Assembly (NCBI GenBank): GCA_017307755.1
Contig: JAFKGQ010000025.1
Location: 1 to 64,000 of the forward strand
DNA length: 64,000 nucleotides
Direction: 5' to 3'
Origin: Chitinophagaceae bacterium
GTDB taxonomy: Bacteria > Bacteroidota > Bacteroidia > Chitinophagales > Chitinophagaceae
In this document: in pieces, positions 1 through 7,826 of the stretch
How the letters are laid out: each line of letters opens with the position of its first letter
Numbering within the stretch: position 1 is the first letter of the stretch
Program-made: the position numbers and the translations under genes
The notes under the pieces: generated by a model
The model's input: the letters and a program-made list of their open reading frames with translations, nothing else
Database searches by the model: none
What the model was told of the DNA's origin: nothing

Positions 1-144
1 GATGACCTACATGCAGGTAGACCATTGAAAACGAAGACGGAAGAGGTTACTGGAGAGCCGTGATGCGGTGAAAGCCGCAAGTCCGGTTCGGAGGGGGGAT
101 GTCGGAAAAGGAGCGAGAGCCACCTCGCCGGCATCCTACCCTAC
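1..144 (+). mobile_element. Group II intron, 3' end (domains V and VI)
   Basis: Only the tail of the intron is inside the window. Domain V is visible at 55-89: the outer stem GAGCCG (55-60, containing the AGC triad) pairs with CGGTTC (84-89), and the inner helix GCGGT/GCCGC closes a GAAA tetraloop. Domain VI follows at about 90-144, with a long stem (GGATG pairing with CATCC) and a candidate branch-point A at 138. The intron would end in AC at 143-144, seven nucleotides counting from that A, which fits bacterial group II introns. No reverse transcriptase/maturase is visible because the upstream part lies outside the window. Whether the intron is active cannot be judged. Confidence 0.85.
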
Positions 145-600
145 TTTTTAGATATGCCAGAGAAGACTCAGTATCTTGAAGGGGATCTGGAAGAAAAGCT
201 AATTAGTAATTTACAGCAATTTTTAATGGAACTGGGAAAGGGATTTGCCTTTATAGCCCGGCAATATCGCATGAATATCGGAGGGAGGCATTTCCGGTTG
301 GATCTGCTGTTTTACCATAGGATATTAAAATGTTTTGTACTGGTCGATTTAAAACGTGGAGAAATCGACCATACTGATGTTGGTCAGATGAACTTATACC
401 TTAATTACTTCAAAAAGGAGGAGGCCACAGACGGAGACAATGAGCCAGTGGGAATTTTATTAGGTGCTTATAAAGATCATATTTTAGTAGAGTATGCCAC
501 CAGCAGTATAACAAATAGAGTACTACTAGCTAAATATCAGCTATACCTGCCTGACAAAGCACAATTGGAAAAAGCTTTGAACAGATTGCTGGAAGATTAA
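145..600 (+). CDS. 3' exon of a DUF1016/YhcG-type PD-(D/E)xK nuclease, split by the intron
   Basis: The reading frame is open from the first base after the intron (F-L-D-M-P-E-K) to the stop at 598-600. This is the C-terminal nuclease domain of the DUF1016 (YhcG) family: it contains ELGKGFAFIARQYRM, then RLDLLFYH with Asp50 (numbered from the ATG at 154), then VDLKRGE, which supplies the D-x-K of the PD-(D/E)xK core. Full-length relatives have about 340-370 residues, so the N-terminal DUF1016 half must lie upstream of the intron, outside the window. The ATG at 154 has no ribosome-binding site and is probably just an internal codon. If the intron splices, a full protein could be made; if not, the gene is dead. 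DUF1016 proteins often accompany restriction or defence genes. Confidence 0.85.
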   Translation, partial: FLDMPEKTQYLEGDLEEKLISNLQQFLMELGKGFAFIARQYRMNIGGRHFRLDLLFYHRILKCFVLVDLKRGEIDHTDVGQMNLYLNYFKKEEATDGDNEPVGILLGAYKDHILVEYATSSITNRVLLAKYQLYLPDKAQLEKALNRLLED

Positions 601-619
601 AAATTCTCTATACCAGTGG

Positions 620-1612
620 TTATTCGGACCGGGTCGTCATCCAGCTGACCAGCTCATCCTTATCGACGAGGCTCCAGGTACTTGCCTGACGGCGCATCTC
701 ATTACGCAAGGGGTCGGTGAGCTGACTGCTGAACACCACGAGCGACGCATTTTTATTCCCCACCAGTTTTTGTTCGTTGATAAAGCCGGACATGTCAGGG
801 TAGTTGCTGTCGTATATACCTTTCCCTTGTGCGGAGAACCAATAGCGGATATCTGCGTACGTATAGGCGCGGATTGCCAGGTCTTTATAAAGTGCGGGCT
901 TTTCCATCTTTGTATCGAAATAGCTGTAAGGGGAAAAGTCGATGTATTTCTGCATATTGGTGACGGGTGTATCATGCAGGTTCGTGGCGAAGAGATAGGT
1001 GATAAAATTGCCTTCGAAAAAGCCGATGGCTGTCAGATGATCCCTCACCTGCTTTTGACATTCATACCATTGCCGTACCCAATCGATGGCGCTTTCGCTC
1101 AATACCACTCCTTTTATAGCAGGAATAAAGGAGGACTTCCCTTTTTTACAGTATTCGATGTACTTCAGCGCCCTATGCCCTGACGTCATCGCCCCCAGCA
1201 GGAAAACATTTTTATTAGGCAGCCGGTATTGGGTAAAGACGGTCCTGATCAACCGGTCGACATACAGCAATGACTGCTCTGAAAAATAAAGGTCCGCGGG
1301 GATGCCGGTGGAAATATACAATACGGCATATCCTTTGGCATTGGCCTGCTGATGGATAAGGCCTTCCTGTAGCCGGGTGGTGTCCTGTAGATTGACCCTG
1401 TCATCGTTGAGTACAAGCACGGTGCCTTTGACGGCCTCTTTTGGATCAGGCAGTACCAGGGTATAACCTTTGCTACCGCAGGGAAAGACATCATGCGGCC
1501 CATATCCGTAACGCAGACTGTCGTTGACAGGGACGTAACTTTCATAAACTTTTTGCCCGTGGGCTTGTGCTGCCAGGAAAAGGATAAGTACAGCGACGAT
1601 GGTCTTTTGCAT
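620..1612 (-). CDS. Secreted alpha/beta-hydrolase-like protein
   Basis: The protein has 330 residues with a clear Sec signal peptide (residues 1-20, ending AHGQ), so it is exported to the periplasm or beyond. The fold hint is a strand-loop-helix stretch NVFLLGAMTSGHRALKYI (residues 135-152), which resembles the nucleophile elbow of alpha/beta hydrolases. However, the GxSxG pattern is degenerate, with Thr143 in the serine position. No other catalytic motif is convincing. The gene is the last of a leftward group that begins with the FtsX-type permease and GrpB, with only 8 bases between it and grpB. It could be an inactive hydrolase relative or an esterase of an undescribed subgroup; substrate unknown. 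Confidence 0.7.
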   Translation of the reverse strand: MQKTIVAVLILFLAAQAHGQKVYESYVPVNDSLRYGYGPHDVFPCGSKGYTLVLPDPKEAVKGTVLVLNDDRVNLQDTTRLQEGLIHQQANAKGYAVLYISTGIPADLYFSEQSLLYVDRLIRTVFTQYRLPNKNVFLLGAMTSGHRALKYIEYCKKGKSSFIPAIKGVVLSESAIDWVRQWYECQKQVRDHLTAIGFFEGNFITYLFATNLHDTPVTNMQKYIDFSPYSYFDTKMEKPALYKDLAIRAYTYADIRYWFSAQGKGIYDSNYPDMSGFINEQKLVGNKNASLVVFSSQLTDPLRNEMRRQASTWSLVDKDELVSWMTTRSE

Positions 1613-1620
1613 AACCGGGT

Positions 1621-2202
1621 TTATTTTACGTTCTTGTTTTGCCTTGTAATATCATCCAACGCAGCCGCATCAAATCCCATTTCTTTCAATACCCCTGTAA
1701 TAAAGGCAGTTTTACCTTCGACATAAGCATCTATATCATGCGGATGCTCCGCGGCCAGACGTTTTTTTAGTTCGCCATAGGCCCGGGCTTTCCCGGGATG
1801 ACTGCGCAGGTAGTTGCGAAAGGCCAGATGATTTTTCAAACTGGTGCTGCCGGCAAGACAGACATAGAGGTTGTGTTCAGGCCAGGCATTTGGGGATCCA
1901 TTATGAGGCGTATTTAATCGCCGGAAAGCTTCCCTGCCTGGAATACCCAGATCACCTACATGCTGATACCCAATCTCTTCAAGGGCTGTAATGACGGGCG
2001 GGAGTAAATGACTGTCTTCCACGATGAGATCGATATCCAGGATGGGTTTGGCGGGCAGCCCTTCCACAGAAGTGCTGCCTACGTGCTCGATGCCTACGAC
2101 ATAGCTTCCCAGGTGGGATCGATAGACTTCCTCCAGTTGCGCAAAGGCCAGGGGCCAGCCAGGTGAATATTCTTCGATAACGATGGCTTTATCCTTGATC
2201 AT
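1621..2202 (-). CDS. GrpB family protein (UPF0157, nucleotidyltransferase fold)
   Basis: The protein has 193 residues. The family signature is intact at residues 40-59: HVGSTSVEGLPAKPILDIDL, in which the GSTSV loop and the DID pair are the features shared with nucleotidyltransferase-fold proteins. GrpB proteins are soluble and widespread, and some are annotated as dephospho-CoA-kinase-associated, but the true reaction is not established for most of them. The start codon follows the permease stop by two bases, so the gene is probably translated from the permease mRNA. Length and motif agree with the family norm. Identity is secure; the function is not. Confidence 0.92.
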   Translation of the reverse strand: MIKDKAIVIEEYSPGWPLAFAQLEEVYRSHLGSYVVGIEHVGSTSVEGLPAKPILDIDLIVEDSHLLPPVITALEEIGYQHVGDLGIPGREAFRRLNTPHNGSPNAWPEHNLYVCLAGSTSLKNHLAFRNYLRSHPGKARAYGELKKRLAAEHPHDIDAYVEGKTAFITGVLKEMGFDAAALDDITRQNKNVK

Positions 2203-2204
2203 GA

Positions 2205-4580
2205 CTATTCAGTTCTAAGGCTTTTAACAGGGTTCCGGGTGGCGGCTTGTACAGCCTGTATAATGATGGTCGATAACGCGGTGAACAGGGCCAACGATCC
2301 GGCGGCGGCAAAGATCCACCACGGAATATTTGTCCGGTAAGCAAAGTTTTCCAGCCAGTGGTGCATGACCCACCACCCCAGCGGGGCGGCGATGACAAAG
2401 GAGATGGCTACCAGCCCAAGGAGATCTTTCACGAGCAGCTTTAATAATGAATGCATGCTTGCACCCAGTACTTTTCGGATCCCGATCTCCTTGATACGCT
2501 GCTCCGCCATAAAAATGGACAAACCCAGCAAACCGAGACAGGAAATAAAAATGGCCAGCCCGGCAAAAAGCAAAGATAGCCGCCCTGTGATCTCGTCACT
2601 CTTATAGAGATCGGCATATTCCTGGTCGGAGAACTTATAGCTAAAGGGGAATGCGGGGTTCAGCTGATGACAAAGCCCCTGTACGTCTGCCAGCACGGAC
2701 CTGGTCCTTCCTGCCTGTACGCGTATCAATATCGTAGAAAATTCATTACGGCCGGGGGAGAGGATTAGGGGTTGAATGGGGTCGTGCAGGCTGCGGATAT
2801 GAAAATCGGCCGCTACACCTACGATATGCAGGGTCCGGCCTCCCCAGTACACCGTCTTGCCGACGGCGTCCTGCACTTTATAACCCATCAGGTTCAATGC
2901 TGTCTCGTTCAGTATACAGCCCATGGAGTCGGTGGGATAGGCGGGTGAAAAATCTCTTCCCGCCAACAGATGGATCTTCATCGTCTGTATATAGTTCGGA
3001 CCAATGCGATCCGAGATAAATCTTGCGTGTTCCGAGGGGTTCTTCCCCGGCCACTCTACGGAAAGGGTGCCATTCTCCATTTGAGTGGGATTGTCCGACA
3101 ACATGGTCACACCACTGATACCCGGGATACGCGATGCCATAGTCGTAAATACGCCCAGCTGTGATGCCAGCCGGCCTTCAATGGGGATATAGACCAGGTT
3201 TTCGCGGTCATATCCTGTATCAGCCTTTTGGAGAAAACTAACTTGTCTGGATATAAGCAGGGTGGATAAAATGAGGACGATGGATAGTGTAAACTGGAAA
3301 ACCACCAGCCCTTTCCGGAAGCCCGCGGCATTGCCCCCTGCCGGCAGCAACACGCCTTTTAAGATCCGCAGGGGCTGGAAGGAGGAAAGAAAAAAGGCGG
3401 GGTAGATCCCTGACAAAAACCCTGTTAGCACCGTCAGCCCGGACAGCCTAAGCCAAAAAGCAGGGCTGTCGTATGGCAGATGAATATACTTTTCCGTTAG
3501 CTGATTGAACGCCGGCAGCGCCAGTGATGTCAATAGAAGGGCCAGAATGGCGGATATCATGGCCATCAGGATTGCCTCCAATATAAACTGCCGGATCAAC
3601 ATGCCCCTTCGTGCGCCGATGACCTTTCGTACGCCGATCTCCTTGCTCCGGCGGATAGACCGGGCCGTAGTGAGATTCATAAAATTGATGCAGGCTATCA
3701 GCAGGATGAACAGGGCGACCAGGCTGAACAAACGGACATAGCCAATCCTTCCCCCTGCCGGCCTTCCATTCTTCATATCGGAATGGAGATAGTATTCATC
3801 AAAACGCTGTAAAGCCAGCTCGACTTTTAGACTTTTTTCCTCGGGGTGGAATTGATCGATGAGATGAACGATCTTTTTCTCCACTGCTGCGGGGTCGGCA
3901 TCCTGTCGGAGCAGAACAACCGTGCGCGGATCCGTGCTACCCCAATATCTGGCCCAATCATTGTCATCCTCCAGATAGGCCTTCCAACTCATGATATAAT
4001 TAAAAGAAGAAGATACATTGCCATGAAGATCCTCGAACACAGCCGATACGGCAAAATCCTTTTTATCCTCATACCTGACTGTCTTGCCGATGGCGGCTGC
4101 GGGGCTGCCAAATAAGGCAACGGCCATTTTCCTGGAGATTGCCAGGCTGTTGGGTGTCTTTAATGCATCCATGGCGCTGCCTTCCAGTAAGGGATAGCTG
4201 AACATGGTAAAAAAATCCTCGTCGGCGGCATATCCATCCTCCTTTATTATTTTTTCTCCTGCTCTGAAGGTATTGATACGCGACCAGGAAAAGGGAGTGG
4301 CCCGGACGATCTCAGGGATCTCTTTTTTCAAAGCGGCGGCCAACGGGCCTTGTGTCCAATACCATCCCTCGGGTTTACCCTGCATGGTATACCTCTCGTA
4401 CACATAATACAAACGCTTGTTGTTGTTATGAAACGCATCCACGGCATACTCATCCTGGACCCAAAGAAAGATCAACAGACTACAGGTCATGCCCAGGGCA
4501 AGCCCGCTGATGTTGATGACGGAGAAGGTTTTGTTGTTGCGGAAAAGACGGAGCGCCGTCCTTAGATAATTTCGGATCAT
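2205..4580 (-). CDS. FtsX/MacB-type ABC transporter permease (791 aa)
   Basis: This is a large Bacteroidota-style permease with duplicated architecture. It has an N-terminal membrane helix (about residues 20-43), a periplasmic MacB_PCD-like domain (about 45-280), an FtsX block with three helices from about 283, a second periplasmic domain, and a second FtsX block at the C-terminus. Each block carries the typical cytoplasmic motif, RSKEIGVRKVIGAR in the first and RIKEIGIRKVLGAS in the second. No ATPase gene is adjacent, as is common for these permeases. It is a clear paralogue of the permease at 17766-20138. The likely role is mechanotransmission-type export or envelope stress handling of an unknown substrate. 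Confidence 0.93.
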   Translation of the reverse strand: MIRNYLRTALRLFRNNKTFSVINISGLALGMTCSLLIFLWVQDEYAVDAFHNNNKRLYYVYERYTMQGKPEGWYWTQGPLAAALKKEIPEIVRATPFSWSRINTFRAGEKIIKEDGYAADEDFFTMFSYPLLEGSAMDALKTPNSLAISRKMAVALFGSPAAAIGKTVRYEDKKDFAVSAVFEDLHGNVSSSFNYIMSWKAYLEDDNDWARYWGSTDPRTVVLLRQDADPAAVEKKIVHLIDQFHPEEKSLKVELALQRFDEYYLHSDMKNGRPAGGRIGYVRLFSLVALFILLIACINFMNLTTARSIRRSKEIGVRKVIGARRGMLIRQFILEAILMAMISAILALLLTSLALPAFNQLTEKYIHLPYDSPAFWLRLSGLTVLTGFLSGIYPAFFLSSFQPLRILKGVLLPAGGNAAGFRKGLVVFQFTLSIVLILSTLLISRQVSFLQKADTGYDRENLVYIPIEGRLASQLGVFTTMASRIPGISGVTMLSDNPTQMENGTLSVEWPGKNPSEHARFISDRIGPNYIQTMKIHLLAGRDFSPAYPTDSMGCILNETALNLMGYKVQDAVGKTVYWGGRTLHIVGVAADFHIRSLHDPIQPLILSPGRNEFSTILIRVQAGRTRSVLADVQGLCHQLNPAFPFSYKFSDQEYADLYKSDEITGRLSLLFAGLAIFISCLGLLGLSIFMAEQRIKEIGIRKVLGASMHSLLKLLVKDLLGLVAISFVIAAPLGWWVMHHWLENFAYRTNIPWWIFAAAGSLALFTALSTIIIQAVQAATRNPVKSLRTE

Positions 4581-4682
4581 GCCAGAGCAATACTAAAAAA
4601 ATGCCGGATTGATAAGATGTTGATAATTATTCCATTGGATGTTAGAAGGCCAGGTAAGTGTCCGCTTTTGATACGATGGGTG

Positions 4683-4690
4683 TACATTTG
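4683..4690 (+). promoter_or_regulatory. -7 element TACATTTG
   Basis: A perfect match to the Bacteroidota -7 consensus TAnnTTTG, ending 8 bases before the ATG at 4699. A TTTTG lies at 4666-4670 but is too close (12 bases) to be a standard -33 element. If the -7 is used, the transcript would start almost at the ATG. Confidence 0.4.
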
Positions 4691-4698
4691 TGACCTTT

Positions 4699-5595
4699 AT
4701 GCTATTCCGCTTCCCCCCCATACCTGTGAACCCCGGAGACGCTACTTTCCTGACAGGGGAACAGACTGTCTATGCCAAACACAAAATTGAAACACGTCCG
4801 GGGAAAAGGACCGTTCTTCTGACGGAACATACGTTGATATTTGTCATGGATGGGATCAAGCTCCTGCATTTTTCCGGTGAGACGGTGAAGGCGGAACCCA
4901 ACAGCGTCGTCCTTCTGAAAAAAGGCATCTATGTAATGGCGGAATATTTTGAGGACGGTCTGACCTTCGAAGCGCTGATGGTATTCCTGCCCCGTAAAGT
5001 TTTGAAAGCGTTCTTTCAGGGGATGGAGGAAAAAGGACCCGGGGCATCAAAGGATGAGTCGGCGACGCCGGTGACAGCAGGTGATCTTCCCTTTCTCCTA
5101 TTCCCGGCAAACGATCTGCTGACGGAATTCAAAGAGCAATACCGCGGCTACTTTGGAAGGTCCTTCCGGGGTAAGGAGCAACTACTGTCCTTAAAGCAAC
5201 AGGAACTGCTGGTCCTGCTGGCGAACTCCAGCCAAGGACAGGCCGTGACCCGATTTTTGAGATCGGCTATGAACGCGGAACCGGAGGATCTTGCGTCCAT
5301 CGTAAAGGAGTATATGCTGCAACCTGTCACACTGGAAGAGATGGCAAGCTTGTCCAATCGCAGCCTGGCTTCCTTCAAGAGGGATTTTCAGCGTTATTAT
5401 CAATGCCCGCCCCGGCAATGGATCAACCGGCAGCGCCTGGAACATGCCCGCCTGCTCTTGAATAATACAGATCAGCCCGTGTCAGACGTTGCCCTGGCAT
5501 GCGGCTTTGAAAGCGTCTCTCATTTCATCCGCATCTTTAAAAAAGAATTTGGTATCACGCCTCATGTGCTGCGAGCTAAAAAAGCAATTCATTGA
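4699..5595 (+). CDS. AraC family transcriptional regulator
   Basis: The C-terminal 100 residues form a two-helix-turn-helix AraC domain (LEEMASLSNRSLASFKRDFQ, then VSDVALACGFESVSHFIRIF). The N-terminal 190 residues form a cupin-like sensing domain with no known ligand motif. I take ATG 4699 as the start. GTG 4690 is in frame but lies inside the -7 promoter element. The gene is followed after 57 bases by a same-strand SDR gene, which is the natural candidate for a target. The proteins in this group usually respond to small molecules, but the effector cannot be read from the sequence. Confidence 0.9.
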   Translation: MLFRFPPIPVNPGDATFLTGEQTVYAKHKIETRPGKRTVLLTEHTLIFVMDGIKLLHFSGETVKAEPNSVVLLKKGIYVMAEYFEDGLTFEALMVFLPRKVLKAFFQGMEEKGPGASKDESATPVTAGDLPFLLFPANDLLTEFKEQYRGYFGRSFRGKEQLLSLKQQELLVLLANSSQGQAVTRFLRSAMNAEPEDLASIVKEYMLQPVTLEEMASLSNRSLASFKRDFQRYYQCPPRQWINRQRLEHARLLLNNTDQPVSDVALACGFESVSHFIRIFKKEFGITPHVLRAKKAIH

Positions 5596-5630
5596 GCTTT
5601 TTGCGTTACCAGCCGGCCTGTAGTCCGTGG

Positions 5631-5638
5631 TAGTTTTG
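5631..5638 (+). promoter_or_regulatory. -7 element TAGTTTTG
   Basis: A match to TAnnTTTG 14 bases upstream of the SDR start codon. No good -33 TTG lies at the usual distance, so the promoter may depend on an activator such as the AraC-type protein encoded just upstream. That dependence is inference. Confidence 0.35.
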
Positions 5639-5652
5639 TCAAAAGATTTTTT

Positions 5653-6252
5653 ATGAAAGTATTGATCATCGGTGGTCATGGCACCATCGGACGGACAGTG
5701 GCTGCCGCACTGGCGCCCCGGCACGAGATTATTATTGCAGGCAGGACCAGCGGAGATATTCAGGTAGATATCACTTCCCCGGGATCCATTGGGGACATGT
5801 TCCGAAAACTCCGGCAGGTGGACGCCTGTATCTGTACGGCAGGGACGGGTTATTATGTGGATTTTGCCGGTATGCGCGAGGAGCACATGATGCCGGGTAT
5901 CCGGGGTAAGTTGTTGGGACAAATGAACATCGTGATGATAGGTAAGGATCATCTCCCGGAAGGAGGATCCTTTACATTGACCTCCGGCATTGCCGCCGAA
6001 ATGCCTGCCCGCAACGGCACCTGTGTCGCCATGATCAATGGCGCCATCAACAGCTGGGTATTAGGCGCCGCGCAGGAGTTGAAACAGGACAAGCGTATCA
6101 ATGCCGTCAGCCCCGGACTGGTGGAAGACTCCATGTCGCGATATGGGCATCTGTTCCCAGGCTACAATCCCGTGCCGATGAATAAGGTGGCGAATGCGTA
6201 CGTGCTGAGTGTGGAGGGCGCCGTCAACGGGCAGATCATCAAGGTTTATTAA
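5653..6252 (+). CDS. Short-chain dehydrogenase/reductase, short atypical form (199 aa)
   Basis: The N-terminus shows the Rossmann motif GGHGTIG (residues 7-13), so a dinucleotide such as NADP(H) should bind. The family serine is present in LTSGIAA. The usual Tyr-xxx-Lys catalytic pair is missing: the matching stretch reads GTCVAMINGAI. At 199 residues it is shorter than classical SDRs (about 250). A subgroup of SDRs with a similar VNGA-type motif exists, so this may be a natural variant rather than a broken enzyme. It is probably co-regulated with, or controlled by, the AraC-type gene upstream. Its last four bases overlap the end of the convergent VOC gene. Substrate unknown. Confidence 0.85.
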   Translation: MKVLIIGGHGTIGRTVAAALAPRHEIIIAGRTSGDIQVDITSPGSIGDMFRKLRQVDACICTAGTGYYVDFAGMREEHMMPGIRGKLLGQMNIVMIGKDHLPEGGSFTLTSGIAAEMPARNGTCVAMINGAINSWVLGAAQELKQDKRINAVSPGLVEDSMSRYGHLFPGYNPVPMNKVANAYVLSVEGAVNGQIIKVY

Positions 6253-6659
6253 GAGGCGGTAGGAGGGTGTTGGTGCAGGCTGAGCCCATTCCCATCGGGG
6301 TCGCTGAAATGGATAAATCTGCCCCAGGGCGTATCCGCGATCTTTCCCTCGGAGATACCCTTGAGATCGATCATGACCATAGCGATCCCTTTCTTTTGTA
6401 ATTCCTTTACATCTCTTTCGATGTCATCTGTCTCGATGATGATGCCTTTAAGCGTACCGGGGGTCATGGCCACCTCTTTGTACGGCCACCAGCTGATGAT
6501 CGAAAGACAAGCTGACTGCCCTTTGTAGCCCATTTGCAGCCAGGTCTGTCCATTGCCCATCGGCTGCTCCAATACCACTTCAAAACCCAGCTTCTGATAG
6601 AATTCCTTTGATCTTTCCTGGCTGGTGACAGGAACGGGAATGATCTCGATCGTTCTCAT
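6249..6659 (-). CDS. VOC family (glyoxalase/bleomycin-resistance fold) protein
   Basis: The protein has 136 residues starting at MRTIEIIPV; an upstream ATG at 6686 would add nine lysine- and asparagine-rich residues and is less likely. The two beta-alpha-beta-beta-beta halves are visible: SKEFYQKLGFEVV in the first, and IIIETDDIERDVKELQKKGI followed by GRFIHFSDPDGNGLSLHQ in the second. The ending DPDGNGLSL is typical of the family. The metal ligands are not all obvious, so it may be a binding protein, a dioxygenase or a glutathione-type enzyme. It faces the AraC/SDR pair convergently and the GlxA-type regulator divergently. Confidence 0.88.
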   Translation of the reverse strand: MRTIEIIPVPVTSQERSKEFYQKLGFEVVLEQPMGNGQTWLQMGYKGQSACLSIISWWPYKEVAMTPGTLKGIIIETDDIERDVKELQKKGIAMVMIDLKGISEGKIADTPWGRFIHFSDPDGNGLSLHQHPPTAS

Positions 6660-6744
6660 TTTTTTGTTTTTTTGATGATGGGTCAAACGTACAAAGGTTT
6701 CTTTTTTGGACCGGGGGGGTATTGCGGTTTATCAGGGGGTGTGA

Positions 6745-6771
6745 TTGCGACAATGAGTTTATCTATCTTTG
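6745..6771 (+). promoter_or_regulatory. Promoter: TTG (6745-6747), 16 bases, TATCTTTG (6764-6771)
   Basis: The -33 TTG and a perfect -7 TAnnTTTG element stand at near-standard spacing. The -7 ends only 5 bases before the ATG at 6777, so the transcript for the GlxA-type regulator would have virtually no leader. Confidence 0.5.
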
Positions 6772-6776
6772 AACAT

Positions 6777-7760
6777 ATGAGTAAGCACATTTCGATACTA
6801 GCTCCGATGCATGCAACGCTGAGCAGCGTAGATGTACCTCATCAGATATTTCTCCGGATAAATGACTTCTGCAGATATCAGGGGCTGCCGCCCGTCTTTG
6901 AAGTCGAACTGGTAGGGCTTACCAGGGAAGTGCCGGTGTATGGAGGTACTTATACGATCCACGCCGACAGAACCATCGATGAGGTGGAAAGGACAGACCT
7001 TATTATCATTCCGATCCTGTGTGGCCGTGCTCCGGAGTTATTGACGGGCAACGAAGATTTCATCCCCTGGATACAACAGCAGTATAGGTGCGGCGCAGAA
7101 GTGGCCAGCCTGTGCGTAGGCGCTTATTTGCTGGCGCCCACCGGCTTGCTGAACGGGAAAAAATGTTCCATCCACTGGCATGCGGTGAACGAATTCAGAC
7201 AAATGTACCCGGATATCCATGTCGTTGACGATAAGATCATCACAGACGAACAGGGTGTCTATACAGGCGGCGGAGGCTTTTCTTATATGAACCTGATACT
7301 TTATCTCATAGAGAAATACACCAACAGGGAAATGTGCGTACTGGCATCCAAGATGTTCCAGATCGAGATCGATAGAAAGAGCCAGGCGCCGTTTGTTATT
7401 TTTATGGGTCAGAAGGAGCACGGGGATGATCTGATAAAGAAGGCGCAGGAGTTTATTGAAAGCAATTACCAGGAAAAAATAACTACTGAACAGCTGACTT
7501 CTGTGCTTTTTACGGATAAGAGGAATTTAGAGCGAAGGTTCAAAAAAGCTACGTCGAATACAGTGGGGGAGTATATCCAGCGGGTACGGGTGGAGGCGGT
7601 GAAGAAAGGACTGGAGACGAGCGACAAGACCGTCATAGAATTGATGCATGAGGTGGGGTATTCCGACAGCAAGGCATTCAGAGGGTTGTTTAAAAGAATT
7701 ACAGGACTGACACCTGTGACCTATAGGAACAAATATAGCCGTAATTACCCCTCTGTTTGA
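6777..7760 (+). CDS. GlxA family transcriptional regulator (DJ-1/PfpI + AraC HTH)
   Basis: The protein has 327 residues from ATG 6777; an in-frame ATG at 6672 would run through the promoter and is rejected. Residues 1-170 form a DJ-1/PfpI-like domain with the nucleophile-elbow cysteine in EVASLCVGAYLLA (Cys113) and the characteristic CSIHWHAVNEF stretch. The last 100 residues form an AraC-type DNA-binding domain (TEQLTSVLFTDKRNLERRF and VIELMHEVGYSDSKAFRGLF). Proteins of this arrangement regulate amine, amino-acid or aldehyde metabolism in other bacteria. The neighbouring, divergently read VOC gene is a plausible target. Confidence 0.92.
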   Translation: MSKHISILAPMHATLSSVDVPHQIFLRINDFCRYQGLPPVFEVELVGLTREVPVYGGTYTIHADRTIDEVERTDLIIIPILCGRAPELLTGNEDFIPWIQQQYRCGAEVASLCVGAYLLAPTGLLNGKKCSIHWHAVNEFRQMYPDIHVVDDKIITDEQGVYTGGGGFSYMNLILYLIEKYTNREMCVLASKMFQIEIDRKSQAPFVIFMGQKEHGDDLIKKAQEFIESNYQEKITTEQLTSVLFTDKRNLERRFKKATSNTVGEYIQRVRVEAVKKGLETSDKTVIELMHEVGYSDSKAFRGLFKRITGLTPVTYRNKYSRNYPSV

Positions 7761-7826
7761 CGCATGGCTCTACATGGTGAACAAGGGTGCGACAACCATG
7801 TGGGAAAAATGGAACGGTACCTTGCC

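Noticed and set aside
4666..4690. Full -33/-7 promoter before the AraC-type gene
   Set aside because: The TTTTG is only 12 bases from the -7 element, too close for a normal -33; only the -7 element is listed.
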